Source: Mesobacillus foraminis
GTDB taxonomy: Bacteria > Bacillota > Bacilli > Bacillales > Cytobacillaceae
Reading direction: 5' to 3'
Assembly: GCF_004340465.1 (NCBI RefSeq)
Contig: NZ_SLVV01000002.1
Coordinates: forward strand, 434,001-498,000
DNA length: 64,000 nt
The notes beneath the pieces are model-generated. The model made no database searches. It was not told the origin of the DNA and was given only the letters and a program-made list of their open reading frames with translations. The translations under genes and the position numbers were made by a program. Shown piece after piece: positions 45,877 to 54,046 of this stretch. The stretch's first letter is position 1, and every line of letters begins with the position of its first letter.

Positions 45877-46020
45877 ATTTCTCCTCCCCCCTTCTGTAAT
45901 GTAAGCACTTCCATACATTTATTCTAAAGGGAAAAGGGACCTATTCATAGTTGACTTATTTGGGATTAAGTGCAAAAATCTTAGAATTTTAACAACCATT
46001 GAGCGAAAAGGGTCAACAAA

Positions 46021-46057
46021 ATAAAATAACCGGCTTGGAGGCCCAAGTCGGTTAAAA
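46021..46057 (-). terminator. Terminator after first GH84 gene
   Basis: AACCGGCTTGG and CCAAGTCGGTT pair with a small loop; on the minus strand ATTTTATTTTG follows. It lies about 95 bases past the GH84 stop and isolates the ABC operon promoter. Confidence 0.75.
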
Positions 46058-46149
46058 AGCGGCTCAACAATTCCTAGTACCCGTTTATAGATATGTCCTA
46101 AGGTCCATTATAGAAGAACGGTGATAACAAACCCTTCCCCAACGTTACC

Positions 46150-48465
46150 CTACTTGTTTTGTGATTCATAGACGCTGAATTCGTACAGAGAATAACCCCA
46201 GCTGCTTGAACGTTTTATGCCCTGCATTTTAACGTAACGAGCTTCGACGGCAGGGAATTGGATTTCATCGGTTTCTCCGTTGCTGTTTAGCTCTGTGTAA
46301 ACATCCATCCACTGGCTGCCGTCCTTTGACACTTGGATTTTATATTGTTTTCCATAGGCAGATTCCCAGTATAATTTTACTTTATCAATGGCATACACTT
46401 GCCCGAGGTCGACGCTGATCCATTGATCATCCGTGTACAAGGAGGCCCAGCGTGTATTGTTGTTACCGTCCACGGCAAGATCAAGCGTCAGCCAGCTGAC
46501 TTCACTGGAAGAAGCGGCAGCTTTTTTTCCTTCCGCTAGATTTTTCCCGTTAATCGCCCGCTCCAGGAAGGTTGGAACCACGCCTATACTCAATTTCTGA
46601 GGGGTTTTGTCAATCGCGGTCCTCAATTGCTGGAGCTCCAATCGCTTAGGAGCAGCCTTAGCAGTATCTCCACTCTGTCGAGCCAGCACCATGTCTACCG
46701 CCGTCTCACCTGCCTGCCCATATAACTCCAGCTTGTTTAAATACCCGGCGACCTCTATCAAAAATTTCTCGTTACCCACTTGATCACGCAGCTCTTTAAC
46801 GGCCTGCCTCATTTTGCTGAACTCCTGTAATAAAGCCTTACCGGCCGTCGAAACGGCTTGATTGTCCTTTGCTTCTTCAGCCATCCAAAATTGCTCGATC
46901 AGCGGCTTTACTCTTTCCGCAATTGGCTCCCGGTTGTTATTTAGACTCGTAGCATACGAGGCTTCCACAAAGAGCTTCAGAGGTTCATAGGCTACTTCGG
47001 AGAATTCCTTCAGACTCCGCTTCAGCGAATCTGCCGGGTCATAGGCTTCAGGATTCCAAGTATAATCTGCAACCGTAAACAATGGGATTTTTGAAGCTTC
47101 CGCCTCATTCATTGGATTGGCCGTTAACCCAATCACACCATGTTCAGGTGTCAAATCCGAATCCCGGCCGGTCAGCGGCGCCAGGAACAATCGGTTGCGA
47201 TCAAAATCATTCACCGGGTAGTTATCCCAAATTAACAAATCGTGTTTAAAAATCTCATGTGTTTCATCGGCATCTTGTGACGTAATCGTTGGAGCAACAA
47301 CGCCAATTCCGGTCCATTGAACAATAATGTCCGACTGGACCAACTCTGCAAAGCGTTCCCGGTAAGAAGTGGTTCCTGCCTGATAATAGTCCGTCGGCAC
47401 CGTGATTAAGCGCTCCGCTCCTTTGTGTTTTTTTATAAATTCCTCGTTAAAGCGATTTAATAAATACGCCTGCGCTGCTGCCGGCGGGTTAGGGTCGCCG
47501 CCAAACATTGCCCTGTCTTCAGGGGAACGGAGGCTTGGGTCAATATCATCAAGGTATAAGGCAAACGACCTGACACCGACATCCCACATGGCTTCGGCCT
47601 TTTGGATCAATGCATCAAGATCTGACTTACTGGAATAAGTGATTGTATTCCCCGGCGAAATAGCGAATGTAAAGATGACATGGTTTTCTTGTGCTGTCTG
47701 GACTAGTTCGGCAAGCTCCTGTATCTTTTCCTCAGGATATGGCACTTTCCATTTCTCCCGGTGATAAGGGTCATCCTTCGGAGCATAAATATAGCTGTTC
47801 ATTTTATGCTCCCCGTAAAATGATATCTGACTGAGGCGATCCTCATGGGACCATGGGGCACCATAAAAACCTTCAATTGAGCCCCTGATCGGCATTGTGG
47901 GCCAGTCCTTAATTTCTACCTCAGGAATCCAATGAGTCCCCTTTCGATCGACAATGATTTGTTCAAAGGTTTGAGTCCCGTAAAACGTTCCTGCCTCATC
48001 ATGTCCGGAAATAACAATATGTTTTTTATTCTTGGTACCGTGCTTGGAGGCGACGATATATCCCTCCTTTTTAGTCACTTCCAAATTCTCTATGCCAGTC
48101 TGCTGCCGAATGGTTTTCAACTCGTCCTGCTCGGAGAATTCCCCTAGCCAAATGATGACAGGCTCCTGGAGCTTAGGGTTCTTAATATCACTCTCTACGA
48201 TGCTTGTTACACCCGCCTTCTGCAGGAGCTGCTTTAATTCAGCAACAGCTGCAGGATCGGTTCCCTTTTCGGTAACTAAGCCTACTTTTGGATTTAGTGG
48301 AAAGCCTTTGTCTGTCTGTTCTAACGATTTCGGGATAGGGGAAACAATTATTTCGGACGGCCCACTTGCCTTTGCATTCCCTGTGACTGGAGCATTCAAC
48401 GGTACCAGAAATCCAGTCACCAAACATGCCGAAATGACGGCCTTTAACGCTTTCCTTTTTGCCAC
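46150..48465 (-). CDS. Secreted GH84 beta-N-acetylglucosaminidase with CBM32-like domain (first copy)
   Basis: A 771-residue exported enzyme. A signal peptide ends near NAKA; a GH20b-like N-terminal domain follows; the GH84 barrel starts at PIRGSIEGFYGAPWSHEDRL, with the catalytic Asp306-Asp307 pair in ALYLDDIDPS and the substrate loop IYAPKDDPYHREKW. A helical bundle (about 480-620) and a C-terminal F5/8-type C domain (about 635-771; DLAVDGNNNTRWASL) complete it. It removes beta-linked GlcNAc outside the cell. The GTG at 48465 is preferred because GAGGTGGA precedes it and the product then begins with a standard signal peptide; a TTG at 48516 would add 17 charged residues. Its leader carries a RAT-like element and terminator, suggesting antitermination control. 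Confidence 0.92.
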   Translation of the reverse strand: MAKRKALKAVISACLVTGFLVPLNAPVTGNAKASGPSEIIVSPIPKSLEQTDKGFPLNPKVGLVTEKGTDPAAVAELKQLLQKAGVTSIVESDIKNPKLQEPVIIWLGEFSEQDELKTIRQQTGIENLEVTKKEGYIVASKHGTKNKKHIVISGHDEAGTFYGTQTFEQIIVDRKGTHWIPEVEIKDWPTMPIRGSIEGFYGAPWSHEDRLSQISFYGEHKMNSYIYAPKDDPYHREKWKVPYPEEKIQELAELVQTAQENHVIFTFAISPGNTITYSSKSDLDALIQKAEAMWDVGVRSFALYLDDIDPSLRSPEDRAMFGGDPNPPAAAQAYLLNRFNEEFIKKHKGAERLITVPTDYYQAGTTSYRERFAELVQSDIIVQWTGIGVVAPTITSQDADETHEIFKHDLLIWDNYPVNDFDRNRLFLAPLTGRDSDLTPEHGVIGLTANPMNEAEASKIPLFTVADYTWNPEAYDPADSLKRSLKEFSEVAYEPLKLFVEASYATSLNNNREPIAERVKPLIEQFWMAEEAKDNQAVSTAGKALLQEFSKMRQAVKELRDQVGNEKFLIEVAGYLNKLELYGQAGETAVDMVLARQSGDTAKAAPKRLELQQLRTAIDKTPQKLSIGVVPTFLERAINGKNLAEGKKAAASSSEVSWLTLDLAVDGNNNTRWASLYTDDQWISVDLGQVYAIDKVKLYWESAYGKQYKIQVSKDGSQWMDVYTELNSNGETDEIQFPAVEARYVKMQGIKRSSSWGYSLYEFSVYESQNK

Positions 48466-48550
48466 CTTCTCCACCTCTTCTTTTGTAGATTGGAATAATT
48501 CTGGACGAACCTTCAATCCCTAAGGTGTGGCACCGTTTACACGGTCTTGA

Positions 48551-48608
48551 CAAAAAAACAGGACAACACCAAGCAAGGAGGTAACTCTCCTTACAAAGCG
48601 TCGCCCTG
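48551..48608 (-). terminator. Leader terminator of first GH84 gene
   Basis: On the minus strand CAGGGCGAC pairs with GTTGTCCTG (two G-U pairs), encloses a small AAGGAG/CTCCTT hairpin, and is followed by seven T. Its 5' arm overlaps the RAT-like element, as required for antitermination. It lies about 85 bases before the GTG start. Confidence 0.75.
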
Positions 48609-48631
48609 CCTGATCGAGTCAGTAACATGCG
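48602..48631 (-). promoter_or_regulatory. RAT-like antiterminator site, first GH84 leader
   Basis: On the minus strand the element holds TGTTACTGACTCGATCAGGC, matching the TGTTACT...AGGCA core of SacY/LicT-type RNA sites. It is 24/30 identical to the element in the opposite leader, and two differing base pairs (2/29 and 12/20) change in a compensatory way. Confidence 0.75.
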
Positions 48632-48845
48632 AATTAGATATTCGTCCTTACGATGAATTATAAATATTGTAACGTAAAGTTCATAGGGTCTATAATACCA
48701 TTTTCTGAAAATATGTAATTATAAAATAAATTCCACTCTCCTTTACTTCCACCCTCCACCCTATAAGGTTAAAACACTTAACAAACGAATGAGTTATTAA
48801 AAGTAGTACAGTAATTCTTTTTGATAATGTAATTTTCTAAATAGG

Positions 48846-48874
48846 TTGACATCTCAAGGTGCACATGCTATTCT
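48846..48874 (+). promoter_or_regulatory. Promoter of second GH84 gene
   Basis: TTGACA, 17-base spacer, TATTCT: a good SigA-type promoter. The expected start near 48881 puts the RAT-like element at the very beginning of the transcript. Confidence 0.7.
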
Positions 48875-48894
48875 TTACGTAATTTTATATGTGT

Positions 48895-48924
48895 CACATG
48901 TTACTAATTCGATTAGGCATGGTG
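48895..48924 (+). promoter_or_regulatory. RAT-like antiterminator site, second GH84 leader
   Basis: The element contains TGTTACTAATTCGATTAGGC. CTAAT-TCG-ATTAG forms a small stem, CAC/GTG an outer stem, and the unpaired core agrees with LicT/SacY RAT sites. Its last ten bases are also the 5' arm of the following terminator. Confidence 0.78.
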
Positions 48925-48970
48925 GTAGATTGAAGGGTATGTACCTTTCGTCACCCCATGCCTTTTTTTA
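48915..48970 (+). terminator. Leader terminator of second GH84 gene
   Basis: AGGCATGG pairs with CCATGCCT, enclosing a second hairpin GAAGGGTA/TACCTTTC, followed by seven T. It lies about 190 bases upstream of the ATG and would stop transcription unless the RAT-like stem forms. Confidence 0.8.
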
Positions 48971-49157
48971 TTTCTTCACCGTGTTTTCCAAAGGAAGCGA
49001 ATATCTGGAAAATCACCTTATTTTGTTGGCCTACCAGTGAGTGTGGCATGAATACCTCAGTGATTGAAACCTTATTCCCGTTTAGGAGGTGTTCGAACGT
49101 GTTGAACCATTTATTTTTTTACTAATATTTGCTTAAAAAATGGAAAGGGGTTTTTAT

Positions 49158-50936
49158 ATGTGGAGAAAAATAGTCTATGCGGTTTTGGCTTTTGGGATGG
49201 CATGCAGTTTATCACTTGACGGTCAATCTGAAGTACTTGCAAAATCGGAATCTCCCCCAAATGATCTTAGCAAACAGTTGGTTCCCATGCCTCGGAAAGT
49301 GGATGTTAAAAGCGGGTCCCTAATACTAAGCAACTCTGTAAACCTTTTAGGGAAAGAGGCTGCAGATCAAGAGGCCCTCACTACTTTAACAGAATTCCTG
49401 AAGTCAAATCATATTGGTATCAATGAAGAATTTGATAACACTTCCACCACGATTGCTATCGGTGAAGAGGGAGAACTCAATCCAGAGATAAGGAATTTAG
49501 AAAATCAGCTGGGACTGCCGAATGGAGCTGAACAAAAAGCTCAAGGCTACACTTTAGCAGTTAACTCCGGAGAGAATGAATTTAGCAAAAATGGCACCAT
49601 CTTAATCAAAGGAAAAGATGGTGATGGTACTTTTTACGGTGTAAAAACCCTCATTCAGCTTGCGGAGAAAGAGGATGATACCATTGAAATGAAAAACGTG
49701 ATGATTTCGGATGAACCTTCAATGAGTGTCAGAGGAATCATAGAAGGTTTTTATGGTAACCCCTGGAGCCACCAAGACCGCTTAGACCAGATTGAGTTCT
49801 ATGGAGACTATAAACTGAATACGTACATTTATGCGCCTAAAGATGATCCTTATCACCGTGAAAAATGGCGCCTTCCCTATCCGGAAAATGAGATGAAGCG
49901 GATGGAAGAATTAATCAATACCGCCAACAAAAACAAGGTGGATTTTGTATTCGCCCTCTCTCCTGGTATTGATATTGAGTTTGATGGTCAAAGTGGCGAA
50001 GAAGATTTTAACGCCCTGTTAGCAAAAAGCGAATCGCTGTATGACATGGGAGTGCGAAGCTTTGCCATTTTGTTTGATGACATTGCCAATAAACAGGGAG
50101 ATAAACAAGCAAACCTATTAAATCGCTTTAACGAGGAATTTATCAAAACAAAAAGTGATGTAAGTCCGCTTATCACGGTTCCCACAGAATATAACACTCA
50201 CGTGATGGGACCTATTGGTGACTTAAGTCCTTATACAAAGGCCTTCTCTGAGACTCTTGATAAAGATATCAAGGTCATGTGGACAGGTCAGGCTGTTGTT
50301 TCAGAAGCACTTCCATTGGAAAATGTGGAATTTATGCGAACAGATGGAGATCGGATTGGAGTCTGGTGGAATTATCCGGTATCCGATTATTTGAGATCAA
50401 AACTCGCCCTTGGGCCTATAATTGATATTGATAACAGCCTTGAAGGAAAACTTGATTTCTTTACCATGAACCCTATGGAGCATGCAAATCTTTCTAAAAT
50501 CAGTTTGGCAACAGGAGCCGATTATTCTTGGAATACCGCTCATTATGATGCAGATCGATCATGGAATTGGTCGATCGAGCTCCTGTTTAATGATCTTGCC
50601 CCTGAGATGAAAACGTTTGCCGATCATTCATCACGTATGACTGGCGGATGGAGTGTCGGACGTGGAGATGCTGTAAAGGTCCGAAAGACAATGGATGAAT
50701 TTTGGTTAAAGTTGTCTAAAAGACAAGATACGTCCCAAGAAGTAACTCTATTGACGAAAGAGTTTGCTAATATGGTCCAGGCAGCTGACAAATTAAAGGA
50801 AGGATTGCCGCAAGAGACCCTAAGTGAGGCTTTGGCTAGTTTAAATAAACTAAGACTACTAGGGGAATATGATCAATTGGCATTGGATATGGTAATAGCT
50901 AAAAAAATTCAGAGACTGATAAATATAATGAACTAA
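49158..50936 (+). CDS. Secreted GH84 beta-N-acetylglucosaminidase, 5' part of a frameshifted gene (second copy)
   Basis: A 592-residue product covering signal peptide (to about LAKS), GH20b-like domain and the full GH84 barrel: VRGIIEGFYGNPWSHQDRL, YAPKDDPYHREKWR and the catalytic Asp307-Asp308 pair in FAILFDDIANKQ, followed by part of the helical bundle. The frame then passes a run of seven A (50901-50907) and meets a stop at 50936. In the -1 frame the coding continues smoothly into the next segment, so one A is probably missing or the ribosome/polymerase slips there. AAAGGGG precedes the ATG at 49158. The leader has promoter, RAT-like element and terminator. The catalytic domain should remain intact even when truncated. 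It is a diverged paralogue of the GH84 gene on the other strand. Confidence 0.88.
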   Translation: MWRKIVYAVLAFGMACSLSLDGQSEVLAKSESPPNDLSKQLVPMPRKVDVKSGSLILSNSVNLLGKEAADQEALTTLTEFLKSNHIGINEEFDNTSTTIAIGEEGELNPEIRNLENQLGLPNGAEQKAQGYTLAVNSGENEFSKNGTILIKGKDGDGTFYGVKTLIQLAEKEDDTIEMKNVMISDEPSMSVRGIIEGFYGNPWSHQDRLDQIEFYGDYKLNTYIYAPKDDPYHREKWRLPYPENEMKRMEELINTANKNKVDFVFALSPGIDIEFDGQSGEEDFNALLAKSESLYDMGVRSFAILFDDIANKQGDKQANLLNRFNEEFIKTKSDVSPLITVPTEYNTHVMGPIGDLSPYTKAFSETLDKDIKVMWTGQAVVSEALPLENVEFMRTDGDRIGVWWNYPVSDYLRSKLALGPIIDIDNSLEGKLDFFTMNPMEHANLSKISLATGADYSWNTAHYDADRSWNWSIELLFNDLAPEMKTFADHSSRMTGGWSVGRGDAVKVRKTMDEFWLKLSKRQDTSQEVTLLTKEFANMVQAADKLKEGLPQETLSEALASLNKLRLLGEYDQLALDMVIAKKIQRLINIMN

Positions 50937-51037
50937 AAAATGAAATTGAAGCGAATTTACCTTCACTTAATAGCGGTAATAGAGTTTCGGAAGAGACGGC
51001 TTTAGCATTTATTAAAGAGGCCCTTGATTATGACCCA

Positions 51038-52240
51038 TTGCCTGTTGCTTCTTTTGAGGTTTCGAAAACCTTAGTTACTCCCGGGGAAGCGATAAGGTTC
51101 CAAAATACGAGTTCAATGACGACCGAAGAAATAGAATGGACCTTTGAAGGTGCCAAAGTCGAGAAAAGCACAGAACAAAACCCAACGGTGGTTTATGAAA
51201 AGGAAGGAATTTATACCGTTAAACTTGTGGGAAAAAACCCGCTTGGCCAGGATGAAGTGATTAAAGAAGATTTAATCACGGTTACCAATCACGCTAAAAA
51301 AGATCCAATTAACCTGAGCCTAGGTAAATCAGCATCAGCATCTCGTTCCTGTGCTCCAACGGAACAACCTCAATATGCTGTTGATGGAAAACTGAATACA
51401 AAATGGTGTGGCAATGGTTCTGGAACCCACAATTTAACCGTTGATTTAGGAGGAATACACTTAGTAAGTGAGATTGTAATCAAACATGCTGAAGAAGGTG
51501 GGGAGCCATCCGCTAGTAACACAGCCGCTTACACTGTCCTCATCAGTGCAGACGGGGTGAATTTTAAGGAATTAGTCAAGGTCACTGACAATAAAAGTGG
51601 AATGACCAAGGACCAAGTTCCTGCCACCAAAGGACGTTACGTTCGCCTTATGGTTGACAAAGCAACACAAGGTAATGATACGGCAGCTCGTATTTATGAG
51701 TTTGAAGTGATGGGACTTGAAGGGAATGTCGAATTACCACCGAAATACGAAAAGCCAAAGCTGGATAAAACAGTCCTTGATAAGGCCATAACTGATGCAA
51801 CTGAAAAAGTAGAATCAGACTATACCGTTAAAAGCTGGAATTCATTTGTCCAGGCTTTAGAAAAAGCTAAGGAAGTTCTTGCCGCAGATGGAGCAACGCA
51901 AGATGAAGTAAATGCAGCAAGTGAAAACCTTCTAAATGCTATAGATGCCCTTGTTCGAAAAGAATTATTTATCGAAACTGAATTAAATACCTTGGATGAG
52001 AAAATAGAAACGGCTTATGAGCAAGGCTTCATTTCTAATCAAGGTATATGGAACAGTTTGCTTGCCAAAGTTGATTATATCCAAAAGAACCAAGACAATA
52101 GAGAGAAGGTACTGAATGGATTTAAAGCCCTTGAAAACGAAGTTCATGCGCAATCCGGGAAGAAAATAAAACGGGAATTTGCTGAACCTTTTTTAGCAAC
52201 AACTGATGTATTAAGAGATGAGATTATGTCCTTAAAGTAG
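51038..52240 (+). CDS. 3' part of the frameshifted GH84 gene: PKD, CBM32-like, FIVAR and helical domains
   Basis: Real coding in this frame begins at the A run near 50906 (AAT TCA GAG ACT...) rather than at 51038, where a TTG happens to lie without ribosome binding site. Segments: rest of the helical bundle, a PKD-like domain (about 51040-51290), an F5/8-type C carbohydrate-binding domain (about 51310-51720; DGKLNTKWCG), a FIVAR-like helical module (about 51760-51960) and a terminal helical stretch. No cell-wall anchor motif is seen. As an isolated frame it has no start and would not be made; with a -1 shift it gives a full-length product of about 1027 residues. Reading identity with the upstream part is inferred from continuous domain logic. 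Confidence 0.75.
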   Translation: MPVASFEVSKTLVTPGEAIRFQNTSSMTTEEIEWTFEGAKVEKSTEQNPTVVYEKEGIYTVKLVGKNPLGQDEVIKEDLITVTNHAKKDPINLSLGKSASASRSCAPTEQPQYAVDGKLNTKWCGNGSGTHNLTVDLGGIHLVSEIVIKHAEEGGEPSASNTAAYTVLISADGVNFKELVKVTDNKSGMTKDQVPATKGRYVRLMVDKATQGNDTAARIYEFEVMGLEGNVELPPKYEKPKLDKTVLDKAITDATEKVESDYTVKSWNSFVQALEKAKEVLAADGATQDEVNAASENLLNAIDALVRKELFIETELNTLDEKIETAYEQGFISNQGIWNSLLAKVDYIQKNQDNREKVLNGFKALENEVHAQSGKKIKREFAEPFLATTDVLRDEIMSLK

Positions 52241-52287
52241 GTGCAAGAAACTATACTCACGCTTTTGTACCCTGACATAAAACAAAG

Positions 52288-52333
52288 AGAAGGAGCATGT
52301 CTTGGTCTATCTTATCAAAACATGCCTTCTTTC
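52288..52333 (+). terminator. Terminator after second GH84 gene
   Basis: AGAAGGAGCATGT and ACATGCCTTCTTT pair with one bulge around a 19-base loop, ending in TTTC. It lies about 50 bases past the stop. Confidence 0.6.
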
Positions 52334-52466
52334 GTGTGGTCGATGCCCCACTTTGTTTTGACTGTCAATGTCACAGTTTTTCTCCTATCAAGAAAGGCAA
52401 AAAAAAGCAAAAATTTGCTATAGCCATTAACCTTTATTTTCACTCCCGGACCAATGAATATAGCAG

Positions 52467-52498
52467 AAAGGCCGCGATTCGCGGCCCTCTTTTTTATT
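52467..52498 (+). terminator. GC-rich terminator
   Basis: GGCCGCG-ATT-CGCGGCC followed by CTCTTTTTTATT. A very stable hairpin, probably a second terminator for plus-strand transcription from the GH84 gene. Confidence 0.8.
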
Positions 52499-52547
52499 CT
52501 TCCTCCAATGTGACCCAATAGGTACCTGAATAGAGGGGGTTTAGATC

Positions 52548-52688
52548 TCATTTAACTTTCCAAGTATTTTTAAATTTCCCTTCAGTACTTCGCCAAGAAT
52601 TAAAACCGCCTTTTTTGCCTGCTGTCGCTAATTCCTTAAAAGCCATTTTTAAAAGCTTCTGTGCTAAAGTTTTCTTTTTCCTTGCCAT
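52548..52688 (-). CDS. Possible 46-residue basic peptide
   Basis: An open frame starting MARKKKTLAQKLLKMAFKEL and ending FKNTWKVK, strongly basic with an amphipathic N-terminal helix. A GGGGG tract seven bases upstream might serve as ribosome binding site. It is short and without known relatives by eye; an overlapping 27-residue frame competes. No link with neighbours can be given. Confidence 0.35.
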   Translation of the reverse strand: MARKKKTLAQKLLKMAFKELATAGKKGGFNSWRSTEGKFKNTWKVK

Positions 52689-52793
52689 ACTTGGGCGCCC
52701 CCTGTTTTATTTCTGCCATGATCGTATAACTCCAAATTCTTTCTTTGGTCATGTTCTTTTCCAGGCAAGGATCCGATGCTGAATCTTCCTTGT

Positions 52794-53408
52794 TTATTGT
52801 CCGAAAATCTCTTCCATTTCAGACGCATTTGCCAGGACCGCATCCATTAGCTGGTCATCAGAAAGGATCTTGTACTCTCCATCCTTATCCTTCTTTAAAT
52901 TCAATGTAACTGTACGTGTAGCCATGGACGCATCTTCTGCGTTTAAATGCTTCTTAAGAGAAGCCATCATCATTTTATCCATAGCCTTTTCTGCAGCCGC
53001 TTCATCCTCACTGAAGGCCATACCAAATGCCATAGGCATTACATCACCCATTACACTGGTCATCACAGCAGCAAAATCGATTGAAGTTACTATCACTTTA
53101 ACTTGCGCGGTGTCACCTTCATTTTTCACTTCTTCAGGGTTTTCAAATTTATAGCCATTTGAGATCCCATCGAATACTACCTGAGGGTCAAAGCCATCGA
53201 TTGCTTCTGCTTCTTCACTCATAGATTTAAAATCAAAATCCTCGGACCCTTTTGGATCAACAAAGGTGGCGGCTTTTTCAAAATCTTTCTCCTGGATAGC
53301 GGTCATGAAATCTTCCACTGTTTCGGTTGGTTTCGGTGCGAAGCATCCTGTTAATGCCGTAAGGGATAAACCTACGATCATCATTCCTACAATTAGTTGT
53401 TTTTTCAT
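52794..53408 (-). CDS. Lipoprotein with DUF4878/DUF5105-like fold
   Basis: A 204-residue lipoprotein. The lipobox is LTGC with Cys22, after a normal export leader. The sequence after it (KPTETVEDFMTAIQEKDFEKAATFVDPKG) is the typical opening of NTF2-like extracytoplasmic domains such as DUF4878. A Met-rich helical insert (about 115-160) precedes the terminal strands. Function unknown; such proteins sit on the outer face of the membrane. AGAGGAG lies 12 bases before the ATG. It is monocistronic between the GH84 and antiterminator genes, with no evident link to glycan use. Confidence 0.8.
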   Translation of the reverse strand: MKKQLIVGMMIVGLSLTALTGCFAPKPTETVEDFMTAIQEKDFEKAATFVDPKGSEDFDFKSMSEEAEAIDGFDPQVVFDGISNGYKFENPEEVKNEGDTAQVKVIVTSIDFAAVMTSVMGDVMPMAFGMAFSEDEAAAEKAMDKMMMASLKKHLNAEDASMATRTVTLNLKKDKDGEYKILSDDQLMDAVLANASEMEEIFGQ

Positions 53409-54046
53409 GGTGTATATGGTCTCCTCTATGATGGTTAATTTTTATGTGGACGTATACATCCTCGAAGATGTACAGACAACCTATTAATTGTAGTTGATAA
53501 ATGAAACTTGGGATAGACCCATTTTATTTCCAATTTAAAGTTTCATTAAAGTTCTATTTCTCCTGAATAACCCCCCTAGGAACAAACAGGCCAAGACTCT
53601 TGTCCAAGAAATTGTAAATAAACTGATTGAATTTATTAGGCTTATCATCGATTTGATATAGAACAATTTGTTCAAAAAATAGAAGAAAGCGAAAAAGAGG
53701 GAGATTTGATGAAAACAATCTCCCTCTTCTCTATTTTCTGCTTCTTGGTATCTGTAATCACCAGTCGAAGATCCGCCTTATAAAGAACTTAATGATAAAC
53801 AAACTGAAATGACCGAAACCACTGTTACAAAATCTGTAACTGTAAAAGAAAGAAATGATATAATAATCCTTTATGTTTTTTGCTTTTTCTCCCAAATCAA
53901 ACTATTAGAAGAAAAATTTAACGTTTATATTCTTTGGGATTTAAGGATCGGCCATTACTACCATCAGCTATAACAGCCTACGAAGAAGATTTAAAGCGTT
54001 TACATACTTGGTGAGGAATTAAGTGTCGGTACACCTAAGGAAAGCG
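53409..54046. other. Intergenic region with one strong hairpin
   Basis: AAGAGGGAGATT and AATCTCCCTCTT (53695-53728) form a hairpin followed by CTCTATTTTC, a terminator on the plus strand without an intact gene in front. Short protein-like traces around it (such as FDIEQFVQKIEESEKEGD) suggest gene debris. A cre-like TTAAAGCGTTTACA at 53991-54004 has one mismatch and no gene placed to use it. Confidence 0.35.

Noticed and set aside
45900-45913. Cre-like TGTAAGCACTTCCA before the ABC operon
   Set aside because: Two consensus mismatches, one in the central CG; kept only as a weak note in the permease entry.
53991-54004. Cre-like TTAAAGCGTTTACA
   Set aside because: One mismatch at a fixed position, and it lies downstream of the antiterminator gene with no promoter nearby to control.
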